Source of the DNA: Pristionchus mayeri
Lineage: Eukaryota; Nematoda; Chromadorea; Rhabditida; Neodiplogasteridae
Direction: 5' to 3'
Length of the DNA: 64,000 nt
Assembly (NCBI GenBank): GCA_036245805.1
Contig: BTRK01000005.1
Location: 31,787,469-31,851,468 of the forward strand
Shown here: positions 23,920-35,762 of the stretch, piece by piece
Position numbering within the stretch: the first letter of the stretch is position 1
Layout: every line of letters starts with the position of its first letter
The notes under the pieces: generated by a model
What the model was told of the DNA's origin: nothing
The model's input: only the letters and a program-made list of their open reading frames with translations
The model's database searches: none
Translations under genes and position numbers: made by a program

Positions 23920-24260
23920 ATCCCATAGTGTGGTGGGTTCGAGTCCCGGCCTCTGCAGTAACTTTTACCGAGTTAGCACAAGCTTTGCCAACTGTTGGGT
24001 ACTTCCCATAGGTGGGCGGGGGTTGGAGCTGGAAATCGAAAACCGGGGGTGTTTAGGATCGAAAGGGGGGGGGTGATCGTAAATGATCGTTTTTGTGACA
24101 ACATTTTCCAAAAACCGAGGGTGTCCCATCCGAAAACCGGGGGTGTTTCACAGCTGGCTTCGATGGTGCCCACCTATGGTACTTCCCACGAAGCTTCGCA
24201 AAAGCGACTGTACATGCTGGTATTCGAATCATCCCGTACTCTAGGCTCAACCAAATGATT
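23920..24260 (+). repeat. possible tRNA-related SINE-like sequence
   Basis: GGTTCGAGTCCCGG (about 23936-23949) matches the consensus pol III B box of tRNA genes. It lies just after the second direct repeat. Further on, AAAACCGGGGGTGTTT occurs twice. No A box or complete cloverleaf could be read, so this is not a tRNA gene. Confidence 0.3.
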
Positions 24261-27200
24261 GATCTTATGGTAGTTCTTAACCATCTGTATTTCGTCTATG
24301 GACATCAACAATTGCTGTTCCACCCGTTAAGTTCTGTATTCCGATTTTATTTCTTAGCACAATAACACAAGCCATTCTAGCTCTGTGATCGATTTTGCTA
24401 ACCCGGAAGATCCCCGTCATGATGTATCTTTCATGCTCAATGGAGAGAAACTATTTGCTAACAAGCAGGTATAATTTATGAGAGAAGATTAGCTCGATTC
24501 AACCTTTATTTCAGATTCTTGCTCTTCATTCTCCCGCTTTCACCGCTATGTTTTTTGGTAATTTTGTTGAGAAATTTTTTTTGTCCACTGGAGGATGTTG
24601 ATCGAGAGGTGAGAGATCGTTAGGCGCTTCTTCGTTATTTGGACCACCCCCCTCCTCCCTTACCCCACTCATTCCTAGGTATCGCTTCCTGATTTTCGGT
24701 CTCACAACTCATATGCGATGGGGCGGGAATGAGAAATGATGGGGGGGGGGGGGGTGGGCCAAATATCAAAGAAGACCTGCTCATTATATCTTTAGAATGG
24801 TTTCTCCAATAATTTGGGCGTTATTATTAACCACTCCATTCAGGCCTTTCATGTTGTGCTCAAAACGTTGTACAATCCGTTATACAAAATCGAAGGTTTG
24901 ATTTCTCCTCTCTATGTTTCCTGATTGATCACTCTTAAGAGGACATGAGACTATTAGAGTCGATTCTGGTCTTGGCAGATCGATATGATATCAAGGTATT
25001 TATATATTTTGTTGTTAACATAGCTCATGGACTGGACTTGAAAAATTTAAAATGCAGGAGATTATCGATCGAGTGGAGAGGCAACTCATAAATTCGAGAA
25101 AATTCTCTGTGGCTCATCTCCTTCTTTTCGTCGATAAGCACGAGTCCTTCCGGCTCATCAAATTGCATGTTCGTCTAACTTTGCATTATTATTTCACTAG
25201 TCCGGCTGCCCCCCCCCCCCCGCCTTCGGCGGGGGCCCCGTCCTAGCGGAGTAGGTTTCGCAATCACTCGTTTCGCAACTTGTTGGCGCGCGATCTCTCT
25301 TCCTCCCCATTTCGTAATCGTTTCGCAATCCGGACATACGGACACACATTGCGCTTTATATATAGGTATAGATAATATCACGACCAACCGCATTAATTAC
25401 AGACGAGAGCGTGGGAAGGATTCAATTTGCTTAAAGGAATCAAAGGGAAACAAGTTTCGGTGAGTTTCCATTTTTACAATTTTGCCTGGAACGTTCTTAT
25501 ATTTCGTTCAGGCATCGAACGAGTACACTCAGCTATCCGAAGAGGCGAAGAAGGCGTGCGATGAAATCGAGAAACTCCGCAAAAAGGATCTTTATCGTTT
25601 CCCGCATTGGAAGTGAGGCTTGTTTAACACAAGTATATGCTATTTTGAGACCTGTACCTCCGGTCTAGCATATCAAGAAGTTCATCGTAGCCGGCATTAA
25701 ACTCTGGAAAATTCTTCATGACGCATTTGGGAACCATTCCTTATACGTTTTTTCTAAGCTCATTTGTTCTTTATTGAGGGTAGGTCACTGATGTAGAGGG
25801 AGAAGAGCAAAGGCCGTAACACAGAGCCTTTAGTCACTCCTTAGGAGGAATGGAAGGAAGAGGAAGAAGAAAAATAAATAAACGAAACCTTTTTCACAGG
25901 TTCAGCCGATTGGGAAGCTTCACCGAGATGAAAGAGGCCGAGAATATGGATGAACCAAAGAGTGAGTAGGCAATGTTTCTCTTTCCATTTTGCTTCTGAC
26001 GTTGAACTGATGGAATGGCAAGATTTTCTTTGAAAGGATAGTTTGTCAACATTTTATACGAAGGAATTGCCAGACAACCCTTTGTTCACATCGTCCATTA
26101 AAAAATCTATTGCATAAAACGACTACAAAGAACTCATACTAATTTTTACACCTTGATAGATGTGGTGGCCTCTGGATGCTTCTTATCTCTCTTGGATATG
26201 TTGGATATATCTCATGCTGATGACTTCGTCAAGGACCTCACACCGAGTAACCATTTGACGGATGCGAATGACATCGGTGGACTGTTGTGGTATGTACTTC
26301 AACATTTTCATCCTGGCTTTATCGAATGTTTCCTTAACGATAATGTGCTTTTCGCAGGGCGGTTGATCGTCGATTGAAAGTTCGTGAATGTCATCCTGAT
26401 GACGACCAAAATCGTTATCTCGTCTCTTTGATGCTCGTCGTAAATGAGGACCGCCCTTCAAAATTCGATTGGAAAGCTGAAGGAAGCATGGAGGTTAGAG
26501 AATAAAAAAAATATATTTTCGAATTTAATGAACGCAATAGTCACGATGTTACAATCAAGTATCGATTTTTAAAGTATAATTAGTGATGAAAACTGTCACT
26601 ACAGGTAGAAGTTTCCTTTCTGGATAAGGATGCCATCATAATGGATCAATCTGACCCCACATATTCTTCGAAATTGGTTGACGAGGAGGGAGAACGTGTT
26701 AATCCATGCTCCACCAGTCCCTGCCCGATTAAAAAGCGCGTAAGTATGATAACATTAATAGAGTGTTTGGTTCATTCCTTATATATATATTTTGACGTCA
26801 TATCATACTCATATTTAAAATGTCCTTGTTATAGTTCGCTTTTGCTCTGGACTCGAAGAACCGCAAGGGGTTGACGTCAGTCGTTTGTGTCGTCAAGAAT
26901 AAGGGATATAAAGATGCTAGTGATCTGGAGGATTTTGATGATTTTGCCGGCGGTGATGATTGGATGCACCACTCGTTGGTCGTGAAGACACGAATTCACT
27001 TGACCAAAGTCGACGGAGTGAGGTGAAGCTTATTTTAGTATTAGATTTTAGCAAACAGAATATATAGAACGTTATATGTGAAAACGTCTGCTTCAGACAA
27101 AATGCTCCTGTCGATTTCAATGCTTCCCTTCCAACGAGTGACACGATTCTGATTGTGGAAGGGAAAGAGTTGCATGTCCACAAAGAGGTTTGATTTTAGG

Positions 27201-27336
27201 GATTAAATCATCAGACGACGCTCACGTATTTATGTTTCAGTACCTGTCGGATATTTCGACTGTGTTCCGCGCAATGTTCGATGATAATTCATCTGGAGTC
27301 CACAATAAATATGAGCTCGAAGGAATGAAGTATCAG

Positions 27337-27817
27337 GTAAATTGATTTGGGACTTCTCTAGTTGAGGGGATACGCCCGTCCCCAATTCCGACCCCCTGGG
27401 GCTCTACCCGAGAAGGAGTACAACCACAACATCCTCACAGGAGGGTGGGGGAGGGGGGAGAACCACCCAGAAACCTTTCTCTGAGCTCTCTGCGTCTATT
27501 CTTTCTATCTAGTCTCTCTCCGTTGTTTACGATTATCGGGAAATGAGTATAGATATGTACTGTAAGGTGGTGATAAGACATTTCGCACAAACGAAGTCGA
27601 ATAATGACGCTTCGAACAAAATTTTTCGAACTAGGACGTTTCGCACAATTCGTTTGGAATAATTCCAGCTCGAACAAGTGCATTTCGAACTAGGACGTTT
27701 CGCACAATTTACCTTAAAACTTAATTTATTGCGATTGTTTTTATCATTACTAGATTATTCAGCTTTGTTTATTACATAATTGATAAATATATTACAGAAA
27801 ATATAATTTAAATCATG
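27337..27817. repeat. junction region with short tandem repeats
   Basis: This is where MATH-BTB locus 2 breaks off. Blocks TTCGAACTAGGACGTTTCGC recur at about 27628 and 27687, with other TTCGAAC/TTTCGCAC pieces between. No coding exon is seen. The next recognisable sequence is a truncated minus-strand MATH copy. Confidence 0.5.
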
Positions 27818-28540
27818 GGATGAAATTGGTGTATCCCCAGTTCAAAATATCATTATTAAACGTTTTCGTGAACTGAAATTATGCATCTTTGATCTTTATG
27901 ACATTATTGCAAAATATTCGATGTAAAACGTACGGTAGCAACTAGATCTCCTCTACCACGAGTGTTGATTAGAATGAATTCAGCAGAAACGTCGATGCTT
28001 ATAATAGCTGAGTCGGCCGAGTTACGATAGCCTAATTCTCCTGTGGACGTATTTCTCTTCACTTCCAGGATCCTGATAAAATTACGAATTAAAACCGCGA
28101 ACCTTTTATAAACGAGCGTTGAATAAGAGATATTTCACTGACCACGGCATCCCGAGAACTTCGATAGTTGGAGAGTAGATGCCATCAGGAGTGATTCTGG
28201 AGACATCCTCGATCTCGAAGCGAATGAAACCTGATGCCCATCAGTTCGTAAAAGACCAATTATAAGCAGGTACTCGATAATTTTTTGAATTCGTAAAAGA
28301 CCAATTATACGCGGGTATTCGGTAATGGGTGTTATTGCAAAAACTCCATCGATGTCTTTATTATATTTTCATTTTTATACAATTCTCATTTCAATAACAC
28401 GATTCCGAAAAGTAATTATATGGAATTATTTTTAAGCTTCTCATTTCAACCTGAACAGACAATTTCTACTAATTAACTAGTTTGAATGAGAAATTTCACA
28501 ATGATTTACCTGAATCCTCGTATTTAAGAGTCGATGTCAT
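27818..28540 (-). pseudogene. partial duplicate of the MATH exons of the 33446-35542 gene
   Basis: This is about 90-95% like 34817-35755 and contains exon 1 (28510-28540), exon 2 (28143-28230), exon 3 (27934-28072) and a truncated exon 4 ending near 27818. The BTB half is absent. Inside exon 3 a block of about 26 bp (28031-28057) is inverted relative to the longer copy, which destroys the reading frame there. It cannot encode a working adaptor. The homology extends upstream to the border of the 28757 foldback. Confidence 0.85.
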
Positions 28541-28756
28541 ATTAGAAGTGAAGTGCCACTGACAAGTCTCAATAAATTTTAGTTGATTCGAAGTCAAGGC
28601 ACCCAAATATTTTAATACAGGAAGATATATACAGCGGAAATCGCAACCGCGTTTCTTATTTGTCAAACAATTTACTCCGCAAATTGTTTATCGAGACAAC
28701 GAAAAGAACAACAGAAAAAATGAGTTATGAACAACATAAAATGTTTAATATATGAT

Positions 28757-30838
28757 GATTCCCAACCCGAGAATTGGGGTACGTGCATAATTCATTTGTC
28801 AACTTAGTGCATTTTTTTCGAATGAATAACTTTTCGGCGCGTATCTCACTAACGACTTATGTAAATTTGCAAAGTAAGACTACCGGGAGATAGCTGTAGA
28901 GTAGGTCTCCAATAATGACTAAAGGATACCAGGCGCCAAAGTGGACCGTTTTCGAGATCTGTCGCGAAAATCCCTTTCACAGGTTTGCTGTTGAGGGAGT
29001 CTTCTCATCTTCCACAGAGTTCTACTGAATTCACGTCGTTTCTCGAAAACGGTCCACTTTGGCGCCTTGTTTCCTTTAGTCATTATTGGAGACCTACTCT
29101 AGAGCTATCTCCCGGTAGTTTTACTTTGCAAATTTACATAAGCCGTAAGTGAGATACGCCCCGAAAAGTTATTCATTCGATAAAATGCACGAAGTTCATA
29201 TTATCCCTACTGAGTGGCGGTATATCAAGCATCTCACGAAAGAATCGGGACAAATAGTATTTTTCGGTTGACATTTGAATTTGTATTTTTCTTGCTTCTC
29301 ATGTTTCCGGTCAGTACATCAGGTGAATAGCCTAAAACGGAAGTTACAGAATTTTATCATGCGCTGCTACTGCAGCAGATTGCTGCAAAGTTATGGTAAT
29401 GACTGGTGATTTAAGAGGTTTATGATTATAAATATGGTGGTTTTAGTAGGCGAATGTGATTTTATGATCGAATGAACGAATTTGACATGAATTATTTATT
29501 TTTCACTTTTGCGACCGTTGCTGCAGAGGCTCATTGAACAGGTTTTTTATTTGTCACTCGAACATGGATTTTTGCTAACACTCCAAACCAGTTCCATTTT
29601 GTAGAGCTTGAAATTCTGATCATACAACATTTTTTGCAGAGTTTTAAACGGGGGTCCTGGTAGTTTCCCAGAGTGCCGAAACTTCCGTAATGGGCTGCAC
29701 GGTTTACACTCAGAGGGACCTGTTTTTAAAAGTCAGGTTTGAATCCCGGAAAATTCCAAAATTGTTTTGCTGATGTTTGAGCATAAGAGGGATATGTTTC
29801 AAGTCGTTTTATTGTTAATGGTCATGTGATTTCAACAATAATTTAATTATCAACAACAAACAAACCATAAATATCAGTAATACACATATATAAATTCAGT
29901 AATGAGGCAAATAAGAAGTCTCGAGAAATTCAGGAAAACAAACAAAGACGGATGTTTCGAGTGCTTCCGCGAGTGTAGTTTTCCTAAGTATAATTCAAAT
30001 TTAGAAAATGGCAGATTTGTATTTTCTTATAAAAAAATGGCCATAGGTTTATCACAAAATCACGATCCTGGAACATAGAATGGTCAATAAAGTTGTCCAA
30101 ATCTTAACTTTCACTTCACCACTCGGGGCTGCGGTCTAGACGCACCGGATAAGTGACCCTTTTCCATAAACTTGCAATTTGGTCAGGTAAATAAACATTA
30201 AACATCACAAAAATCATTAAAACAATAAAATAAATAAGCAAAACATTTTTGGCATTTGCCGGGATTCGAACCTGCGACTTTTAAAAACACGTCCCTCTGA
30301 GTGTGAACCGTGCAGCCCATTACGGAAGTTTCGGCACTCTGGGAAACTACCAGAACCCCCGTTTAAAATTCTGCAAAAAATGTTTTATGATCAGAATTTC
30401 AAGCTCTACAAAATGGAACTGGTTTGGAGTGTTAGCAAAAATCCATGTTCGAGTGACAAATAAAAAACCTGTTCAATGAGCCTCTGCAGCAACGGTCGCA
30501 AAAGTGAAAAATAAATAATTCATGCCAAATTCGCTTATTCGATCTTAAAATCACATTCTCCTACTAAAACCACCATATTTATAATCATAAACCTCTTAAA
30601 TCACCAGTCATTACCATAAATTTGCAGCAGTCTGCTGCAGCTGCAGCAACTGATATGCTCGAAACAAATTAGGAGGGTACTCTACGACCCAATCCCGAAC
30701 TAAATAAACTAAAAACTTGAATATTTTAGTTTCCGATGTCAACTCGTTGTCCCGATTCTCTCGTGAGAGGCCTGATATGCGTCCCCGAGTTATGACAAAT
30801 GAAGTATGCACGTACCCCAATTCTGGGGTGGGGAATCC
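28757..30838. mobile_element. 2.1-kb foldback element
   Basis: The ends read GATTCCCAACCCGAGAATTGG and its imperfect complement. Matching blocks run inward on both sides (for example AGGCTCATTGAACAGG near 29530 and its complement near 30475), leaving a loop of about 500 bp near 29760-30260. A B-box-like GGTTCGAATCCC complement occurs in the right arm near 30262. No transposase frame is visible. The left arm is interrupted by a second palindrome (28801-29196). Confidence 0.85.
28801..29196. mobile_element. 396-bp palindrome nested in a foldback arm
   Basis: AACTTAGTGCAT...GCGCCAAAGTGGACCG and its complement face each other around a short centre near 29000. The corresponding place in the right arm of the outer foldback has no such insertion, so this palindrome landed later. 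Confidence 0.85.
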
Positions 30839-33445
30839 TAATCAAACATAAAAATCGTACCTTTCGAATCAAAAACGGTTGTTTCATGTCGAAAAATATG
30901 TTTTTTGGGCAAAACAATGTGAAGAGTAATTTTTGCACTTAGTGTAATTGAACTTATTTGTAGATGGCCAGACCGATTGGAAAAAATTCGGTCGCTGTGG
31001 GTCAAAATTGACAGATATCAGGCTGTGAAAAAAATAATTGTAGATTTTTAAATTTTCGATTCTGTAATACCCCGTCTTTGGTTGCCGCCTGATTATCATA
31101 TTGTTTCTTGTGCTCGTTGAGTGCTTGGATAACCTCTCTATCGAGCGTAGGTTCGAGCCTATCCAATTGGTATTGAGGCCACAGTTTGAAGACAAAGCTA
31201 CATCGACAAAATGTTTTACTGAGTACGTTTCGGTCCAGCAATCCATGGAAAGCTAGGAGAGGACAAATATTACGTCATGTGCGAAAAGTATGGTATACGA
31301 ATATCACAATACAACATGTGAACCTGGTCCGCTCCGAATGGCCTGTCAGAAAATACACTCATTTTTTACCTTGACCCTAACTGCACATCAACAGAAATAA
31401 TTATTTTTACCGTGCATCCGTAACTATTGATGTATCCATCTCAAATGTAGTGAAGCGAAAAACACTTTCCATGGTTAACTTAAAATTGTATTTAGGTGGG
31501 CATACAATACTTCTAGCAAAACATGTAACATTCATCATCCCGACTATTAAATTTGAACATCGAAATTCGTATATTACAAGTCTTCCATTTTCCAGGGTTG
31601 GTGTAAAGCCCTAAATTTTGTGGTTAACTGTTAAAGCTACTCTTTATGTATCAGTATACGACTGGCCAAAGTCAGGGGATAGCTCCCTTTTGAGGAAATT
31701 TATTCATTCACGGTATACCGAAAGTCGAAAATTTGACAATATTGGCCTGTATTCATCAATACTGAAAATCTATGTTTTCTACAAGTAGAGAAGGGATGAG
31801 TTCAAATGTTTCTCTGTGGTATGTAGCACCATAGTGTATCATGGAAGCGCACTTATTTTGAAGCCAGTCTGATTGAACCTCGAAGCAGGAAACGTTATCG
31901 CTTGATAAGTGTTTATTAGCTGAGGTATTAATTCAGTGATGTGTAAATCGTGCTATATTGAGGCATGAGCGGCATTAGACCTATTTTTCGAAAGAACTGC
32001 ACATGTGCTTCTCACTACACTATATGAAAATGTACAGCCCTTTCCCCCCTCAAAATACGAGAGACGGTACATATTTTTAGACAATAGTGAAAATATCATA
32101 TTTATCAAAACTTGGATTTGCCGGGTATCCTAAAAGCATGAAGCGATTGGAATACATAAATATATTGACCAAGTATACCCCTACTATATGCTATTGAGCA
32201 AGCTTGAGATCATAAATGAAAATAATTTTAGGCGTGCTCAAACATCATGGTCCAAATCTACAATTACTTTTTTCACAACCTAATACATCCTTCCAAAGTG
32301 GTAGTTCAAAACATGCAAATTTTGAAAAACGAAGTTGACAGTCGTGTTCGCCATCCTCACTTTGGTCAGCACTTCTGATTTCAGCGAAATCCATGGAACA
32401 AAATATTTGTATGTCGCAAAGGGTTCTCATTTTCCTGCATTTTTACAGGAGATCCCTGTTATAGTGATGAGAGTACGAAATTTTTATTCTCCTACTCAAT
32501 GTGCTTATCAATAGTAATGTAGTCAGTTCTCAATTCCAGATACTCTGGTAATGTTCCCTCTATCGATCTCAATCGTATGGATGCAGAATCCCGCCAAAAG
32601 ATCCAAGAAGTTAGTTTCGAATTATGCGAATGATGCCTCTGGCTCTTCCACTTTTCCCAAAGCAGAATGGTAGTTGCTAACTTTAATTTTCGTATGTATC
32701 AGGTCGCTCATATGTACAAGACAGCAGATGTCGTGGAGATATCGAAGCATATCGGGGAAGAATCCTGCCTTCTCAACTGAAATTCTCTTCGAATATTGTT
32801 CTATCGGCAAAATTCTCGTTCTCGCATTCTATTTTTCTATCAAGCTCGTTTCATTCAGTATTGTCGTGGATAAGGAAAGAGGGAATAGGAGAAGAACAGT
32901 GAATTGCACTTTTCTCTCACACTCAATATTGCCCATTTTCCCACTCAGTTTCATTCATCTACATTTTCCTTAAAGTAGTATCGGCAGAAGCTATTTGCTA
33001 TTTATTGTTTCCTTGTTACCGTATCGTTTCGATCATTCATATCCCGATAATCCATCCCCTAATATCATTCTAATTAATCAATCACATTGTTGCTCTCATA
33101 AGAACACTACCATGTCACCTAAGTTTTGCTTTTCAAGCATGATAAAGTGAAGTAGAGGAGCACCATGAATTACGTCGCCACACGGAACAGAGATAAATCA
33201 TGAATTACAGAGAGGTCGAATTATACCAATGACTATTAAAAGAAATATTATAAACTCGCTTATTCAATAGTGCTCAAGCGCAATAACTTAAAATACATTT
33301 ATAGCCAAAAAATGCAAGATCGATGAAACGAGGGATAACAACAAATAACTAAAACATGTGAGTCAACTTCAACAATTATGAGCTAGACGTAACGAATTAT
33401 TTTAAGATGTGGAACGAAACAGTGATTAAATCGTGATCAACTAGC
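30839..33445. other. gene-poor stretch
   Basis: No complete gene is visible in 2.6 kb. A pair of possible terminal exons on the plus strand is listed separately (32540-32780). A 22-bp inverted match joins about 31025-31047 and 32253-32282 around TGTAGATTT. Otherwise I see only short random frames in AT-rich sequence. Confidence 0.45.
32540..32780 (+). other. possible terminal exon pair
   Basis: After a CCAG acceptor a frame reads YSGNVPSIDLNRMDAESR and ends at a GTTAGT donor near 32610. After TATCAG at about 32702 it continues in the same phase as VAHMYKTADVVEISKH to a TGA at 32778-32780. Phase and splice signals agree, but no domain is recognisable and no upstream exon was found. It could be the displaced end of a MATH-BTB gene or chance. 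Confidence 0.25.
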
Positions 33446-35542
33446 TCAGTTAAGTTGCATTGCCTTATCTAGAAGTGCAGCCTTCATATTATCCGAAAGC
33501 ATAATGTAGTATTCGGAAGTCTGAAAAAAAAGAATGTGAAGAAGAAGTGATTATATACGTCATTCAAAATTCAAAACCGGCGTAGTGAGATACGGGATAA
33601 GAGATCAATGATGGATTATTATCGTTAGAAGAATTTCTATTCTGTCACATATTTGCTTCCAAAGTGTGTAATGCATATAATTAGAAATGACAATTCTTAT
33701 TTCTTTTCCAAAAATAATGTTTTATCAATTAAAACCGGGAAAATGTGAGGGACTCACCTTCAGGTTCAAAATATCACTGACGTATTTGAAAGTGGAAAGG
33801 CAGTGCACCTGACAAATGACATCAATGAATCGTGATAATTTTGAAAAATATTTGTGGGAAGACTAACCTGAAGTCTGAGGAGTCTGTATTGATCGGAGAG
33901 GAGGAGCTTGAAAGGGACGTTCAAGAGGGGAGAATCTATGAAGAACTGCTCCACTTGATTGGAAATTGTCTGAATTTTGCCATATTTGCAACTCTTAGAG
34001 GACCGGGAATGTCAAATCGTCATAAGCTACTATTAATGTCGATAAATTTCTCTAAAAATCATGTCTAAAAGTTCAACATACCGTCATTTCGAATCGACCG
34101 GCAAGCTTCAAAACAAATTCTGCATTAGCACCTGCAAATTGTGAAATAATAATATATTTCGAATACTAGTACACAATAAAATCATAAAATTAATATTTGA
34201 AGCTGCGAACCAGTAATATTCTTGTATGGAGGGTAGATAAGGTTCAGCAATTCAAGGAATTCCTTAAGAATCATTGCATATTATGCAACTTTCTATGCAA
34301 AAACCTCTCGATATCCTCGATATCCTTCGTCGATATCCTTCAGCTCGATTTCATTCTTATTCTTTTCAGCGAAATCTCCATAGAACAAAGTTTTGAAGAA
34401 TGGAGAATGGACGGCGAGAATCTATAATTCTAACATTTTATATAATTGGTTTATAACATTTACATAACCTGTTTGCTGACATAGATCTTCTCTCCTTCGA
34501 TAATCAACATTATGAGAGGGCTCATCCGGATCAGTGAAATCAATTAGAGGAATCGTTCTCAATATGAACAAATATATTGCAAAAATAAAAAAAATATACC
34601 TGCTCCTCACTATATTTTAGAGCTTGAATCGAACTTCTATTATAACTCTGTTGTTATCGATATATCCCTGAGAATGAATTAATCTAATATCATTGTAATA
34701 CTATGAGAACAGTATCGAAGCAACTAGATGTGTAGGTTTATCCCACACAAATTGCAACGCATTTTGTTCTCACAGTAATCCACAGTGTACCTTTTCCTCG
34801 TTGAGAAGATCTGCCCATGGGATGAAATTGGTGTATCCCCAGTTCAAAATATCATTATTAAACGTTTTCGTGAACTGAAATTATGCATCTTTGATCTTTA
34901 TGACATTATTGCAAAATATTCGATGTAAAACGTACGGTAGCAACTAGATCTCCTCCACCACGAGTGTTGATTAGAAAGAATTCAGCAGAAACGTCGAAGC
35001 TTATAATAGCTGAGTCGGCCGAGTTACGATAGAGAAATACGCCCACAGGAGAATGAGGCTGTCTCTTCACTCCCAGGATCCTGATAAAATTACGAAGTAA
35101 AACCGCAAATCTTTTATAAACGAGCGTTGAATAAGAGATATTTCACTGACCACGGCATCCCGAGAACTTCGATAGTTGGAGAGTAGATGCCATCAGGAGT
35201 GATTCTGGAGACATCCTCGATCTCGAAGCGAATGAACCCTGATGCCCATCAGTTCGTAAAAGACCAATTATAAGCAGGTATTCGATAATTTTTTGAATTC
35301 GTAAAAGACCAATTATACGCGGGTATTCGGTAATGGGTGTTATTGCAAAAGCTCCATCGATGTCTTTATTATATTTTCATTTTCATACAATTCTCATTTC
35401 AATAACACGATTCCGAAAAGTAATTATATGGAACTATTTTTAAGCTTCTCATTTCAACCTGAACAGACAATTTCTACTAAAGTTTGAATGAGAAATTTCA
35501 AAATAATTTACCTGAATCCTCGTATTTAAGAGTCGATGTCAT
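33446..35542 (-). pseudogene. MATH-BTB pseudogene with nonsense and frameshift changes
   Basis: Twelve exons parallel the intact gene at 57932-63095: 35512-35542 (MTSTLKYEDS), 35151-35238, 34936-35080, 34791-34874, 34600-34667, 34469-34557, 34305-34421, 34211-34262, 34082-34131, 33868-33969, 33758-33808 and 33446-33520. Three lesions are visible. TAA at 34617-34619 replaces the Ser of FKLSNI. Exon 34469-34557 has a length change that shifts the frame after DEPSHNV. Exon 34305-34421 has an in-frame 18-nt duplication (GATATCC blocks). The BTB core (AVHSPFF..FAEKNKNEIELKD) is otherwise well preserved, so the gene probably died recently. Confidence 0.85.
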
Positions 35543-35762
35543 ATTAGAAGTGAAGAGCCACTGACAAATCTCAATAAATTTTAGTTGATTCGAAGTCAAG
35601 GCGCCCAAATATTTTAATACAGGAAGATACATACAGCGGAAATCGCAACCGCGGTTCTTATTTGTCAAACAATTTACTCCGCAAATTGTTTATCGAGACA
35701 ACGAAAAGAACAACAGAAAAATAAGTTATGAACAACATGAAATGTTTAATACATGATGATAT

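Larger units (their letters stand above)
21857..27336 (+). pseudogene. tandem MATH-BTB-MATH-BTB locus 2, frameshifted and truncated
   Basis: Nineteen exons parallel locus 1. Unit-one MATH: 21857-21911 (MSPPRKKAKN), 22075-22174, about 22265-22410 (YLVHRTYETRPWSID), 22474-22557, 22685-22755. BTB: 24381-24468, 24515-24608, 24844-24894, about 24940-24995, 25058-25168. Linker: 25403-25459, 25512-25612, 25900-25961. Unit two: 26160-26289, 26358-26493, 26605-26739, 26835-27022, then BTB 27097-27187 and 27241-27336. Here the linker exons stay in frame into unit two, so the ancestral product was one MATH-BTB-MATH-BTB chain. Exon 24515-24608 has a frameshift in a T-run after FGNFVEK, leading to a stop. 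Nothing after 27336 matches the last five exons of locus 1, so the 3' end is missing. Probably a pseudogene, unless the frameshift is a sequencing error. Confidence 0.75.

Noticed and set aside
23925..23965. tRNA gene
   Set aside because: Only the B-box half is tRNA-like; no acceptor or anticodon stem pairs.
30250..30310. Possible tRNA gene (GGTTCGAATCCC on the minus strand)
   Set aside because: It lies in a foldback arm, has a diverged partner in the other arm, and no complete cloverleaf or A box could be built.
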